From the IMG/VR virus record IMGVR_UViG_3300021964_000493, positions 1-24,931 of that record: a DNA stretch of 24,931 nucleotides; one strand, given 5' to 3'. Below the pieces are notes generated by a model. It saw only the letters and a list, made by a program, of their open reading frames with translations. It was not told where the DNA came from and searched no databases. This stretch comes from a virus. Shown here one piece after another: positions 6,351-13,207 of the stretch (position 1 is the first letter of the stretch; every line of letters begins with the position of its first letter). A program made the position numbers and the translations under genes.

Positions 6351-6604
6351 TATGCTGCGTCCCGCCAATCATAGAAACGCACGAAGTTGCGCTTGCCATT
6401 CGGCAAAATGCGATAAACAGCAACGCTTTTCGCATCGTGCTTATTAATAGCATTCAATGATAAAGTCACAGCATGACCCATATCATCAGCAATCATATCG
6501 TCAGAGCCAGTGCTAACGCCCATAGCTTCGACACGAATCACAAAACGCTTGCCGCGCTTATAAGCAGCTTGCAAGCTGTCTTTGGTTTCGAGAAAATCAG
6601 TCAT
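6350..6604 (-). CDS. First early gene, hypothetical, 84 aa
   Basis: 84 aa, directly behind the strongest promoter and the best Shine-Dalgarno in the window (AAGGAGGT, 6 nt before ATG 6604). It should be the first and most heavily made early protein. It begins MTDFLETKDSLQAAYKRGKR, then has two strands (FVIRVEAMGVSTG, then HAVTLSLNAINKHDAKSVAVYRIL) and a C-terminal FVRFYDWRDAA. It is soluble and roughly neutral. I do not recognise it. Its position makes it the best candidate for a host-takeover or anti-defence protein, which remains inference. Confidence 0.78.
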   Translation of the reverse strand: MTDFLETKDSLQAAYKRGKRFVIRVEAMGVSTGSDDMIADDMGHAVTLSLNAINKHDAKSVAVYRILPNGKRNFVRFYDWRDAA

Positions 6605-6610
6605 CGGCTC

Positions 6611-6618
6611 ACCTCCTT
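6611..6618 (-). promoter_or_regulatory. Perfect Shine-Dalgarno of the first early gene
   Basis: AAGGAGGT on the minus strand, followed by six bases and ATG 6604. It is the closest match to the anti-Shine-Dalgarno consensus seen in the window. Confidence 0.85.
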
Positions 6619-6630
6619 AGTTAGTTCCGA

Positions 6631-6665
6631 TGATGACAATATGGCACAGTGATGACAGTTTGTCA
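6631..6665 (-). promoter_or_regulatory. Operator-like repeats over the early promoter
   Basis: TGTCATCA occurs twice on the minus strand (6657-6650 and 6638-6631), 19 bases apart, about two helical turns. The upstream copy is also half of a palindrome, TGACA-AAC-TGTCA (6665-6653), that overlaps the -35 box. Such an arrangement would let a bound regulator block RNA polymerase. The Cro-like protein encoded at 5261-5461 is the only regulator seen in the window and the natural candidate. Confidence 0.5.
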
Positions 6666-6666
6666 A
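6638..6666 (-). promoter_or_regulatory. Strong sigma70-type early promoter
   Basis: TTGACA at 6666-6661, a 17-base spacer, and CATATT at 6643-6638, one mismatch in -10 and none in -35. Transcription would start near 6631 and give a leader of about 27 bases to ATG 6604. It drives the early operon leftwards. No terminator is seen between it and the late genes, so late read-through into the early genes is possible. Confidence 0.8.
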
Positions 6667-6669
6667 CAC

Positions 6670-6732
6670 CTATAAGCAAAAAAATATGACGAACAAAACC
6701 CCAGCAATTCCCCCTGCTAGGAAGTGTGCCAT
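6670..6732 (-). CDS. Hydrophobic micropeptide, 20 aa
   Basis: ATG 6732 overlaps the TGA of the 35-aa ORF (TGATG); the stop TAG is at 6670, just before the early -35 box. The product MAHFLAGGIAGVLFVIFFCL is almost wholly hydrophobic, with a glycine-containing helix pattern, and would insert in the membrane or act as a minimal toxin- or holin-like peptide. The only support is coupling, composition and the lack of another use for the stretch; at 20 codons chance cannot be excluded. Confidence 0.4.
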   Translation of the reverse strand: MAHFLAGGIAGVLFVIFFCL

Positions 6733-6839
6733 CACTTGCGCCAACGCTTGCGCCACAGCCAATCGCCAAACTTGTTATTCTTGTTGGCAATCCACGCCAT
6801 AAAGCGACTGCGCCAGAACCAGTGCTTATATCGTGCCAT
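6732..6839 (-). CDS. Trp/Arg-rich cationic micropeptide, 35 aa
   Basis: ATG 6839 overlaps the TGA of the M15 peptidase gene (TGATG) and the TGA overlaps the next ATG. The 35-aa product contains six tryptophans (7, 9, 16, 27, 29, 33), eleven Lys/Arg and one acidic residue, so the net charge is about +10, with the densest cluster at the C-terminus (LWRKRWRK). This composition is that of membrane-active cationic peptides. Being coupled to the endolysin gene in a cassette where I find no spanin pair, it could permeabilise the outer membrane, as reported for the coliphage phiKT disruptin. An alternative is a nucleic-acid-binding peptide. No database match is claimed. Confidence 0.6.
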   Translation of the reverse strand: MARYKHWFWRSRFMAWIANKNNKFGDWLWRKRWRK

Positions 6840-7240
6840 CAGTAACTCCAAACAGTCGGTCTAGGCCAGCCTTCTTTTCTAGTTAGGTCATCCAGATGGA
6901 TAAATCGGCCATCGCCTTTTTGCTGCACACCAACACCAGTGAACCCCATACGCATTGCCAGACGCAGCAGCGCATAAGCCTCGCCGCGCGACACCGCAAC
7001 ATCCACAGCGCGACCTGATGCGTGTGCGCCGGGCTTGGTCTTGCCAGCTTCAATCGGGTGGTCTGGGCAGCGGTAGCCAGACGTGATACGCATTGGCTTG
7101 CCATACGTTTCGCGCAAATCCTGTAGCCGCCACATGAAGTCGTCATCCATTTCCGCGCGACCACAATGCTGGCAAGCTAATTCGCTGCGGCCAAAGTTCG
7201 GGAAGTCATCCCATACTGGTTCAATAAAATTATCTGCCAC
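6839..7240 (-). CDS. Peptidase M15 endolysin-like protein
   Basis: 133 aa from GTG 7240, which follows the upstream stop by one base and has AAGGA 9 nt before it; the longer frame to 7357 would overlap the nuclease gene by 116 bases. It is an M15 (D-Ala-D-Ala peptidase, Hedgehog/DD-type) fold: SGYRCPDHPIEAGK (54-67), zinc ligands H73 and D80 in GAHASGRAVDV, and H115 in GRFIHLDD, with a conserved C-terminal RPTVWSY. Two cysteines in LACQHCGRAE lie at 23 and 26. It probably cleaves peptidoglycan cross-links as the phage endolysin; no signal peptide is seen, so holin-dependent release is expected. Tail-associated murein hydrolase is an alternative. Confidence 0.88.
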   Translation of the reverse strand: MADNFIEPVWDDFPNFGRSELACQHCGRAEMDDDFMWRLQDLRETYGKPMRITSGYRCPDHPIEAGKTKPGAHASGRAVDVAVSRGEAYALLRLAMRMGFTGVGVQQKGDGRFIHLDDLTRKEGWPRPTVWSY

Positions 7241-7241
7241 T

Positions 7242-7661
7242 TTAACTATTCCTTCTGGCTTTGACTGATTGGATGGCCTTGCGAAGCTGACCGGCTTCGG
7301 GCTGGTCAAATTCCCTAATGCTGACAGTAGTGCGTTTATTCCTGACTTGCATGACATCCCGAAAGATTATCATTTTTTCATCTAGTGCCACAAGCGCAAC
7401 AATATCGCAGTCGTCAGCAGACAGCAGCTTTTTCGCACCAGAGCCGCTTGCTGTCGAAAACTTATACCGCTGGTTTACCTTTGTCCGCGCCGCTTTTACT
7501 TCGACCCGGTAGGTCTCGCCATCGTCGTCAAACATGAGCAGGTCAAAGCCTTGCCCATTACAAATGGCGGTTTGATGCCCCAATAATTCCAATGCGCTGC
7601 AAACCAGAAACTCTCCGGCCTTGCCAATCTGAACTGCATTACGCACAGTCGTGTAAGCCAT
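7242..7661 (-). CDS. PD-(D/E)XK nuclease-like protein in the lysis cassette
   Basis: 139 aa; ATG 7661 overlaps the upstream TAA (TAATG). The order E17 (GKAGEFLV), D40 (GQGFDLLMFD) and E54-V-K56 (YRVEVKAART) is that of the archaeal Holliday-resolvase-like or restriction-type PD-(D/E)XK fold. The middle segment after residue 65 (KFSTASGSGAKKL) and the end (residues 109-139) are basic. DNA binding or cleavage is likely; the target is unknown. Its place between a holin candidate and the endolysin is odd and may mark a moron, or a late packaging or DNA-trimming function. It shares the D40/E54/K56 spacing with the 138-aa protein at 1012-1428 but not obvious overall sequence. Confidence 0.75.
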   Translation of the reverse strand: MAYTTVRNAVQIGKAGEFLVCSALELLGHQTAICNGQGFDLLMFDDDGETYRVEVKAARTKVNQRYKFSTASGSGAKKLLSADDCDIVALVALDEKMIIFRDVMQVRNKRTTVSIREFDQPEAGQLRKAIQSVKARRNS

Positions 7662-7978
7662 TAACTCTTGCGTCCCCTCGACACTGCGCTGCCGGTCAGC
7701 AACGCTCCAAATGACAAGTGGAATAACCCACCGCCTTTGAGAGTGAATGGTTCGTGCTGGTAAGTCAATGGCTTAACCATTTCACGAGCGATGGCTTCGC
7801 TCATGCCGTGCATGTGGATTTGATGCAAACGCTCATCAATGCTGGCGTTGCTTGGCCTGTGCAGACCAATCCATACAGGCACAACGATGAAATCAAATAT
7901 GCAAATGATGGCATAGACAAAAGCCAACATCGACTTCCAGCCATCATGCTCCCGCAGCCAATTAGCTGCGCGTGTCAT
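7661..7978 (-). CDS. Putative holin, two membrane segments
   Basis: 105 aa; ATG 7978 overlaps the upstream TGA (ATGA). A first hydrophobic span at 17-39 (MLAFVYAIICIFDFIVVPVW) is followed by a 40-residue hydrophilic part and a second, glycine-rich span at about 82-98 (GGGLFHLSFGALLTGSA), ending RGRKS with positive charge. This FDF plus GGGLFH pattern I associate with phage membrane proteins annotated as holins. Located two genes upstream of the endolysin, it probably forms the inner-membrane hole for release, perhaps together with the neighbour at 7975-8157. The family call is not certain. Confidence 0.65.
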   Translation of the reverse strand: MTRAANWLREHDGWKSMLAFVYAIICIFDFIVVPVWIGLHRPSNASIDERLHQIHMHGMSEAIAREMVKPLTYQHEPFTLKGGGLFHLSFGALLTGSAVSRGRKS

Positions 7979-8157
7979 TTCTTTATGACGATTTTATTCT
8001 TGCTGTCTTTATAGGCGACATAAACGCGCCAGATAACAAGGCAAAGGCCAATCGCAGCACCGATGAATTGCAACCATATGGTCGCACTCGACATCCAAAC
8101 TGGCGCAGTAACCACGCCAGCCCCGACGACGACATCGGTAGCTGCTTTGCTTTCCAT
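7975..8157 (-). CDS. Small class II holin-like membrane protein
   Basis: 60 aa from ATG 8157, one base after the preceding stop. A first hydrophobic stretch (VVVGAGVVTAPVWM, 8-21) leads to a strong transmembrane span at about 27-46 (IWLQFIGAAIGLCLVIWRVY) and a short basic tail (KDSKNKIVIKK). Size, two hydrophobic stretches and basic C-terminus resemble class II holins such as T7 gp17.5. It sits between the fibre gene and the larger holin candidate. Which of the three membrane proteins here is the true holin cannot be decided from sequence. Confidence 0.6.
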   Translation of the reverse strand: MESKAATDVVVGAGVVTAPVWMSSATIWLQFIGAAIGLCLVIWRVYVAYKDSKNKIVIKK

Positions 8158-8158
8158 C

Positions 8159-8344
8159 TTACTTGTTCTTCGCCCGGCCAATGTTTAGTGCCAGCACGTC
8201 GATGACTTTGTAAGCCACGCCATATGCTTTTTGCGCCTTGCCGACAAGTTCGTCGTCTTTTGGCGTTTTCGTTACCGCTGAAATAGCAGCAGCAAACGAA
8301 ATAATGTAAGGTAGGTTTTCAAAGATTGCCATAATAATCTCCAT
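8159..8344 (-). CDS. Small membrane-associated protein with two candidate starts
   Basis: 61 aa. After MEIIMAIFENLP comes one hydrophobic segment (YIISFAAAISAVT, 13-25), then an amphipathic helical C-terminal part (DELVGKAQKAYGVAYKVIDVLALNIGRAKNK). Two starts, ATG 8344 and ATG 8332, each have their own ribosome site: AGGAG (8355-8351), and GGAG just after the first ATG. The pair of starts recalls lambda S, whose two products differ at the N-terminus and set lysis time. Here the extra residues are MEII, so the second form lacks one negative charge. The ribosome site overlaps the TAG of the fibre gene. Function unknown; linked to lysis by position. Confidence 0.6.
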   Translation of the reverse strand: MEIIMAIFENLPYIISFAAAISAVTKTPKDDELVGKAQKAYGVAYKVIDVLALNIGRAKNK

Positions 8345-8353
8345 TGGTATCTC

Positions 8354-9808
8354 CTATGCGCTTTCTAACGCGGCGATGCGTGTTTCAAAATCGGTGGCTT
8401 GTGCTTCAAGTGTTTCAATCTTGGTGATTGCTTCTTGCAGTGCTGCGGTCAGCAACGGCACAAGTTTGGATTGGTCAATGCCTTGATAGACAGGCTCATT
8501 GTGACTTGCAGCCCAAGTGCTATCGCTCGGATACAAAGCATCTACAGCATTGCCATCACCATCGGTCGTTGCCAGCTTCCCAGCAGTCCAGTCGGCTTGC
8601 AAAATATCTTCAGCCAACAGTTTGCCATCGGCTGATAGAACAGCATTGGTGACGGAGCGTGTTTCGTCTTGTGTGCCTGTCACTGCCTCTGGCACAACAG
8701 ACTGCGCTTCGTGTGCAAGAAAGCCATCGACAGTCGTGTCAGCATCAGCAATGAAGTTGAAGCGTGATGGGCTGAGTTGCTTAACACGCTCAATACCGTC
8801 TGTAATACCAGTGACGTTTTCTTTCAGGCGGTAGTCTGATGAAGTGTTAAATGAGGTGGAAGACGCGCTTGATGTTATTGACCCAACTGTGGTTGAGCCG
8901 TTTACAAATATCATAGGGTAGCGCACTGCGCCAGAAGCGGGGTTTCTAATTGCGACACCTATTGTGTCACTGCTGTAAAACGTAAAACTTTCTGTAGATA
9001 TAGCACTTGTCGTCCCCGCTCTTATACCCCCCGAACTGTCGATGCGAATGCGTTCTACGCTATTAATGTTAAACAATAAAGGTTTGCTTGTTTCAGTACC
9101 GACTGTCACAGCTGATAAACCGGTGTTATAGCCTATAGAACCCTGTGTCACGTTGGATGCATTATTAAAATGTATATATGGATAATTATCAGCTAATGTT
9201 AGTTTTTGTGTTGGATTACTCGTGCCAATGCCGACCCGCTCTGATGAGTTTATTGTGACAGCAGTTTGGTTGTTAGAGCTTCTTAGCTGTAGAGTGTCTG
9301 TGTTATTATCATAAACAATGCCACCCACAATGCTGTCTGACTGGTCGCCCATATAAATACCAGCAGTGCCAGTGTCCGAGGATGTGACATTGATTACACA
9401 TTCGCTATCGTTTTTATTTACATTGAGCGATTTAGTTCCAACAGTCGTGCCAATCCCAACCCGATTATTCGTGCTGTCAACGTGCAGGGTGTTGGTGTCA
9501 ACCGTGAAGTCACCGCTATCAATCGACACATTACCCGTGCCATCAAGCGTGATGCTTGCACCAATCGTCGCCAGATGGTCATTCGCTTGGTCAAGCGTCA
9601 GGATTTCAATCCAAGCATCATTATCCTCATTTCGGATATACAGCTTGTCGGTGTCAGTTTCATACCACCACTGGTTTGCGTATGTCGTGGTCGGCGCAGT
9701 GTCGCCACTGTGCAGCGTTGTGATGTCTTCGAGAACGTCATTCAAGTCTTGCCGAAAAGCGGCAAAACCTTGGTTGGCAATCTCTACATCATTTGCGTTC
9801 TGCGTCAT
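8354..9808 (-). CDS. Tail fibre with C-terminal peptidase S74 chaperone
   Basis: 484 aa; start ATG 9808 overlaps the J gene stop (ATGA). N-terminal residues 1-75 contain ANDVEIANQGFAAFRQDLN, likely the attachment part. Residues 110-320 carry fibre repeats such as RVGIGTT (116-122) and RVGIGTSNP (191-199), common in marine phage fibres. From about 323 the S74 intramolecular chaperone begins: SSDYRLKEN with the Ser-Lys dyad S324 and K329, then DGFLAHEAQSVVPEAV (361-376), and a coiled coil at the end (LQEAITKIETLEAQATDF). The domain trimerises the fibre and then cleaves itself off before S324. It probably gives host recognition. The linker before QGIDQSKLVPLL is long. Confidence 0.92.
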   Translation of the reverse strand: MTQNANDVEIANQGFAAFRQDLNDVLEDITTLHSGDTAPTTTYANQWWYETDTDKLYIRNEDNDAWIEILTLDQANDHLATIGASITLDGTGNVSIDSGDFTVDTNTLHVDSTNNRVGIGTTVGTKSLNVNKNDSECVINVTSSDTGTAGIYMGDQSDSIVGGIVYDNNTDTLQLRSSNNQTAVTINSSERVGIGTSNPTQKLTLADNYPYIHFNNASNVTQGSIGYNTGLSAVTVGTETSKPLLFNINSVERIRIDSSGGIRAGTTSAISTESFTFYSSDTIGVAIRNPASGAVRYPMIFVNGSTTVGSITSSASSTSFNTSSDYRLKENVTGITDGIERVKQLSPSRFNFIADADTTVDGFLAHEAQSVVPEAVTGTQDETRSVTNAVLSADGKLLAEDILQADWTAGKLATTDGDGNAVDALYPSDSTWAASHNEPVYQGIDQSKLVPLLTAALQEAITKIETLEAQATDFETRIAALESA

Positions 9809-12792
9809 GTTACAAGTTCTCCATAACCTTTAGCCACATAATCAAATGTTCGGTCAACCACCGTGCCGCCGCTATTCTTGAAGCGGATAGTGAACCCTGT
9901 GGCATCTTTGCTCACTATATCATAAAAATCGCCCGTTGAAAGGTTTTGTGCGACAATCGCCAGGCCTTGCAGGTCTTTATATGCCGGGCTGAACGTGACC
10001 ACCTTGCCGCCAGCAGCAGTGCCGCTTGCGATATCGTTATCAGCACGCAGACTGTCAGGCATATCAACCTCAACAGCCAATTCGCGGATTGCTGGTGTGG
10101 CTTGCTCGTCGGTCGTCGTCAAGACAGCTTTGAACTTCAACGCACGTGCGCTGTAGTCACCGACCACAAATTCTTTCCAGTCAGACCACGTCGGTGTGCC
10201 AGCCGGGTCTTGATTGGTTGTGGCAACATACAAGTCAACATTTGTGTCGTCATAGCTTTCGGGGTCGCCATCGAACAGGCCAGAGCGAGCGTCGAAGTTA
10301 CCTTCGGCGTCATCAAACAGGTTCACATAGTCGATGCGGATAACATCCAAGTCAGCAGTCACGCGGCTTGTGTATCGGCTGCCGAGGTCAACATAGTTGT
10401 CAAACTCATACTCGCCTTCGCCATCCACGTTACCACTGCCACTATCGAACAAGCCGAGTGCGTCGTCGAAGTCGCCGGTCGCAGCGTCGAAAAGAATGGC
10501 TGTTGCCAGCTTCAAGACCGGCACTGCGTAGCTGTCATCGTCAACTACGCAGTCAGTCTTCGTGCCAGCAAATGTTGGGTGTTGTGTTGATGTGGCAACG
10601 ACGTTCAAGCCTGCGATTGACTGGATGTCCGTGCCGACACTGGTGGCGTTCTGGCTGGTGTTGCCAGACGTATCAACCGCACGCACGAAATATGTGCCAG
10701 TCCGCGCCGGGACAGTCGTGCTGGTCGCTGTAATCTTCGGAATGAGCGTAACCGCGTTTTGGAATGATGGGCTGGTCGTGTCGGTCGAATACCGAACCTG
10801 ATAGTGCGACAAATCCAAATCAGCCACAGCGTTCCAAGACAAGTGCGCTTCTGCGCCAACGACGTTAATACGCAAGCCAGTCACATCGGCTGGCGGGTCA
10901 GTCTTGCCAATTGCTTGGTGATTTACAGTCGTGAACGCGCTTTTGACGTTCAAGATACTGATGGCACGGGCGCGGATGTTATATGTCACATTATCTTCGA
11001 CATCGACAATCTCAAAGATGTTCGATGTGCCGCGACCCAGCGACTTGAACGTGCTTTCTGTGCTTTTCTTAAACTGCACTTCATATTTGTCAGCAAACGT
11101 GCCGCCGCCGGTCACAGTAACTTCGATGACCGCCACGGCTTTCTGGTTCACAATACGCAGTTCTTCGTCGATGGAGATACCGACACCGCCAACATTAAAG
11201 GCACTCGGCAGCGTTGTGTTCGGCGCAGGGTCAACGGCAATTTGCTCATCGCTTGACCAAGTGTAAACAACTGCTGCGGTTTCGCGTAACACAAGGTCAA
11301 CGCCAAGCTGCTCACCAGCGATTGCCAGTTGCCACTCGACAACCTCAAACACCTTCGATGAAAAGCCGAAGCGTTCATTGGTAATCATAACCGTGTCACC
11401 GACCTGCAACGCGAACGCAGTCAACTTCGCTGGGAAGTTAATCATCAACTGCTGGCGACCTTTTTCCAAATGTATCTTGCCAATACGCTGCGCCATTGTG
11501 GTGCTGTCAGTGAATGGCAAGTCCAGTTCGGTCGTTACCTTCTCGCCAGCATCTTCGGCCACATAGGTCGCGTTTGTGATTTCTGGGTAATCTGTCGGCT
11601 GATAACTCTCAGAAGGCGCAACATAGATGCCCTTGACTGTGTTGAAGCTGTCCCGGCGACTGGTGCGGGTCTGCACCTGTATCGCGCCACGCAAATCGTT
11701 TTCGTCAAGCGTAATGGTCGGCGTGCGATACGCACCAGCCATCACACGCCACTTGCCATCAGAATACGCGCAATGCCCGACCATAGATGTCAGCAGACGC
11801 GGCAGCACCGTTGCCGGTGGCTTGTCCGCGTCGATAATGCCGTTGCAGGTGAAGCGTGTTTCTGATGGCAAGTAAGGATAAATCCCGTCTGCAAGCGTCA
11901 CGCTTTCATCACAGATATTCGCTGCTGCGATGACACTATCGTCATCAATCTCTGAGGCTGTCGCGCCAAGACCCGTTGCACTGGTCAGGTAGTCACGCAC
12001 AACCAATGCAGGATTTTCTGAATATGCAGTGGTGCTGGTGCGCGGGTCATACAGCTTCTTGCCTTTGACTATTGCTGTCAAAGCTGGGATGCCGTTTGGG
12101 TATGCGTCAGCGTTCCATTCATAACGTGCATAAATGTAAGCGATGCCGTTGAGAACCATCGTGCTTGGCGCACTGGTTTCTGCCACCAAGTCAGCATCGG
12201 CAACGGTTTGAGTTCCATCGTAAAACTTGAACCGTGCTAGGGGATTGTTGTCATCGTCTCGAAATGGGCTGTCAAGCGCACCGCCAAATAGTGCAAAAAT
12301 TGTTTGTGGCACATGCCGAGGAACACCATTCGCGTCTGCCCCGTCAATGTCTAGGCCAATTTCCGCATCGTTCAGAAATATACCGTCTTTGTTAAAGGTG
12401 AAGAAGTAGCCCGAACCCGGCTTCCCAATCCGCTCAACTTCGTGGTCAGCTAACGCAAGAACCATATGCAGATATTTATCGTCATCAGACGTTTCCAAGA
12501 AAACAACTGTGCCGCCAACCTTTGTTTCGCCGTAAATGGTGCGTCGAGGCTGTGTCGGCAGCTTGACGTTTAATTGGCGACCCTGCACCTCATTGCCTAA
12601 AGATGATGGCGCGTCAATAGCGTCATAAGCACCGCCAGCATAAGCGACCGCAGTTTGCAGACCTGCGTAAGCTAATGCCTTACCAATACCGATTGCTGAG
12701 CCACCAAACGCGCCTGCAATCGCACCGCCTGTGTAGATAATAGCACCAATGGTGACGACATCTTTTACGAGTTCTTCTGCCTTATCGCCCAT
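9805..12792 (-). CDS. Tail tip J-like host specificity protein
   Basis: 995 aa, largest gene of the window and downstream of the three tip-assembly genes, as in lambda and GTA-like tails. A hydrophobic, glycine-rich N-terminus (residues 10-55) could assemble in or pass through the tip. Residues about 85-530 are the conserved tip body. Fibronectin-III-like domains follow at about 540-625 and 633-715 (VTGLRINVVGAEAHLSW). Beyond 765 comes an Asp-rich repeat, LFD-x3-G-x(F/V)D, at 768-790 and 826-848, then a beta-rich end. It closes the tail tube and carries receptor-binding parts. The stop TGA at 9805 couples it to the fibre gene. Confidence 0.9.
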   Translation of the reverse strand: MGDKAEELVKDVVTIGAIIYTGGAIAGAFGGSAIGIGKALAYAGLQTAVAYAGGAYDAIDAPSSLGNEVQGRQLNVKLPTQPRRTIYGETKVGGTVVFLETSDDDKYLHMVLALADHEVERIGKPGSGYFFTFNKDGIFLNDAEIGLDIDGADANGVPRHVPQTIFALFGGALDSPFRDDDNNPLARFKFYDGTQTVADADLVAETSAPSTMVLNGIAYIYARYEWNADAYPNGIPALTAIVKGKKLYDPRTSTTAYSENPALVVRDYLTSATGLGATASEIDDDSVIAAANICDESVTLADGIYPYLPSETRFTCNGIIDADKPPATVLPRLLTSMVGHCAYSDGKWRVMAGAYRTPTITLDENDLRGAIQVQTRTSRRDSFNTVKGIYVAPSESYQPTDYPEITNATYVAEDAGEKVTTELDLPFTDSTTMAQRIGKIHLEKGRQQLMINFPAKLTAFALQVGDTVMITNERFGFSSKVFEVVEWQLAIAGEQLGVDLVLRETAAVVYTWSSDEQIAVDPAPNTTLPSAFNVGGVGISIDEELRIVNQKAVAVIEVTVTGGGTFADKYEVQFKKSTESTFKSLGRGTSNIFEIVDVEDNVTYNIRARAISILNVKSAFTTVNHQAIGKTDPPADVTGLRINVVGAEAHLSWNAVADLDLSHYQVRYSTDTTSPSFQNAVTLIPKITATSTTVPARTGTYFVRAVDTSGNTSQNATSVGTDIQSIAGLNVVATSTQHPTFAGTKTDCVVDDDSYAVPVLKLATAILFDAATGDFDDALGLFDSGSGNVDGEGEYEFDNYVDLGSRYTSRVTADLDVIRIDYVNLFDDAEGNFDARSGLFDGDPESYDDTNVDLYVATTNQDPAGTPTWSDWKEFVVGDYSARALKFKAVLTTTDEQATPAIRELAVEVDMPDSLRADNDIASGTAAGGKVVTFSPAYKDLQGLAIVAQNLSTGDFYDIVSKDATGFTIRFKNSGGTVVDRTFDYVAKGYGELVT

Positions 12793-12793
12793 A

Positions 12794-13207
12794 TCACACC
12801 CGCCACGCTGCTTCGATTATTCTCATCGGCACATAAACCGCGCCCTCGTCGTGCGTAAACAGCAACGCTTGGTCGCCAGCACAGATGCCTAATGATGGCA
12901 CAACTCGGTCAATATGTCTTGCCACAATGTCGCCACGTTGCGCTTGCTGCGGCTTTATACGGCCTTCTGTTACTTGGTCAAGCCAGTCGGGGACGCCATC
13001 ATAGTCTTCGCTCTTTATCATTCGTGCGGCTTGCAGAAATGACTGATACTTGCCCCGCCACTTCTCCAGAATGTCTGTGTCCGTCATTTGTAATACAATA
13101 TCAGACGTGCCAGCGAAGCAGTCTGTTTCGCCCAGCACATATGGCTCATAAGCGACATTCTGCAACGCACCGTCCAGTTTTACTTCCCAACCGTCCTTGC
13201 GCTGCAT
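12794..13207 (-). CDS. Tail assembly protein, DUF6950/NlpC-like
   Basis: 137 aa from ATG 13207, which overlaps the upstream TAA (TAATG); a start at 13219 is possible but overlaps more. The segment GETDCFAGTSDIVLQMTD (about 26-43) has the Asp-Cys pattern of the phage NlpC/P60-like proteins that sit at this place in lambda (gpK) and gene transfer agent tails. H98 in VARHIDRVVPSLGICAG may be the partner histidine. Such proteins trim peptidoglycan or assist tail-tip assembly. Compact size agrees with DUF6950. Located between DUF2163-like and J genes. Confidence 0.75.
   Translation of the reverse strand: MQRKDGWEVKLDGALQNVAYEPYVLGETDCFAGTSDIVLQMTDTDILEKWRGKYQSFLQAARMIKSEDYDGVPDWLDQVTEGRIKPQQAQRGDIVARHIDRVVPSLGICAGDQALLFTHDEGAVYVPMRIIEAAWRV

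Noticed and set aside
6061-6453. Longer 130-aa version of the 63-aa gene
   Set aside because: It would run through the 33-aa gene and the end of the 84-aa gene; the ATG at 6252 has a good ribosome site and the usual ATGA junction.
6670-6735. Terminator between late and early operons
   Set aside because: A run of seven T is present on the minus strand inside the 20-aa ORF, but no stable stem precedes it (only a 4-bp AGCA/TGCT match).
6839-7357. Longer 172-aa version of the M15 peptidase
   Set aside because: It would overlap the nuclease gene by 116 bases, and the extra N-terminus has no signal peptide or conserved pattern; GTG 7240 with AAGGA is better.
9946-10590. Plus-strand frame of 214 aa
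   Set aside because: Lies wholly inside the J-like tip gene in antisense; Cys/Val-rich translation without domain pattern.
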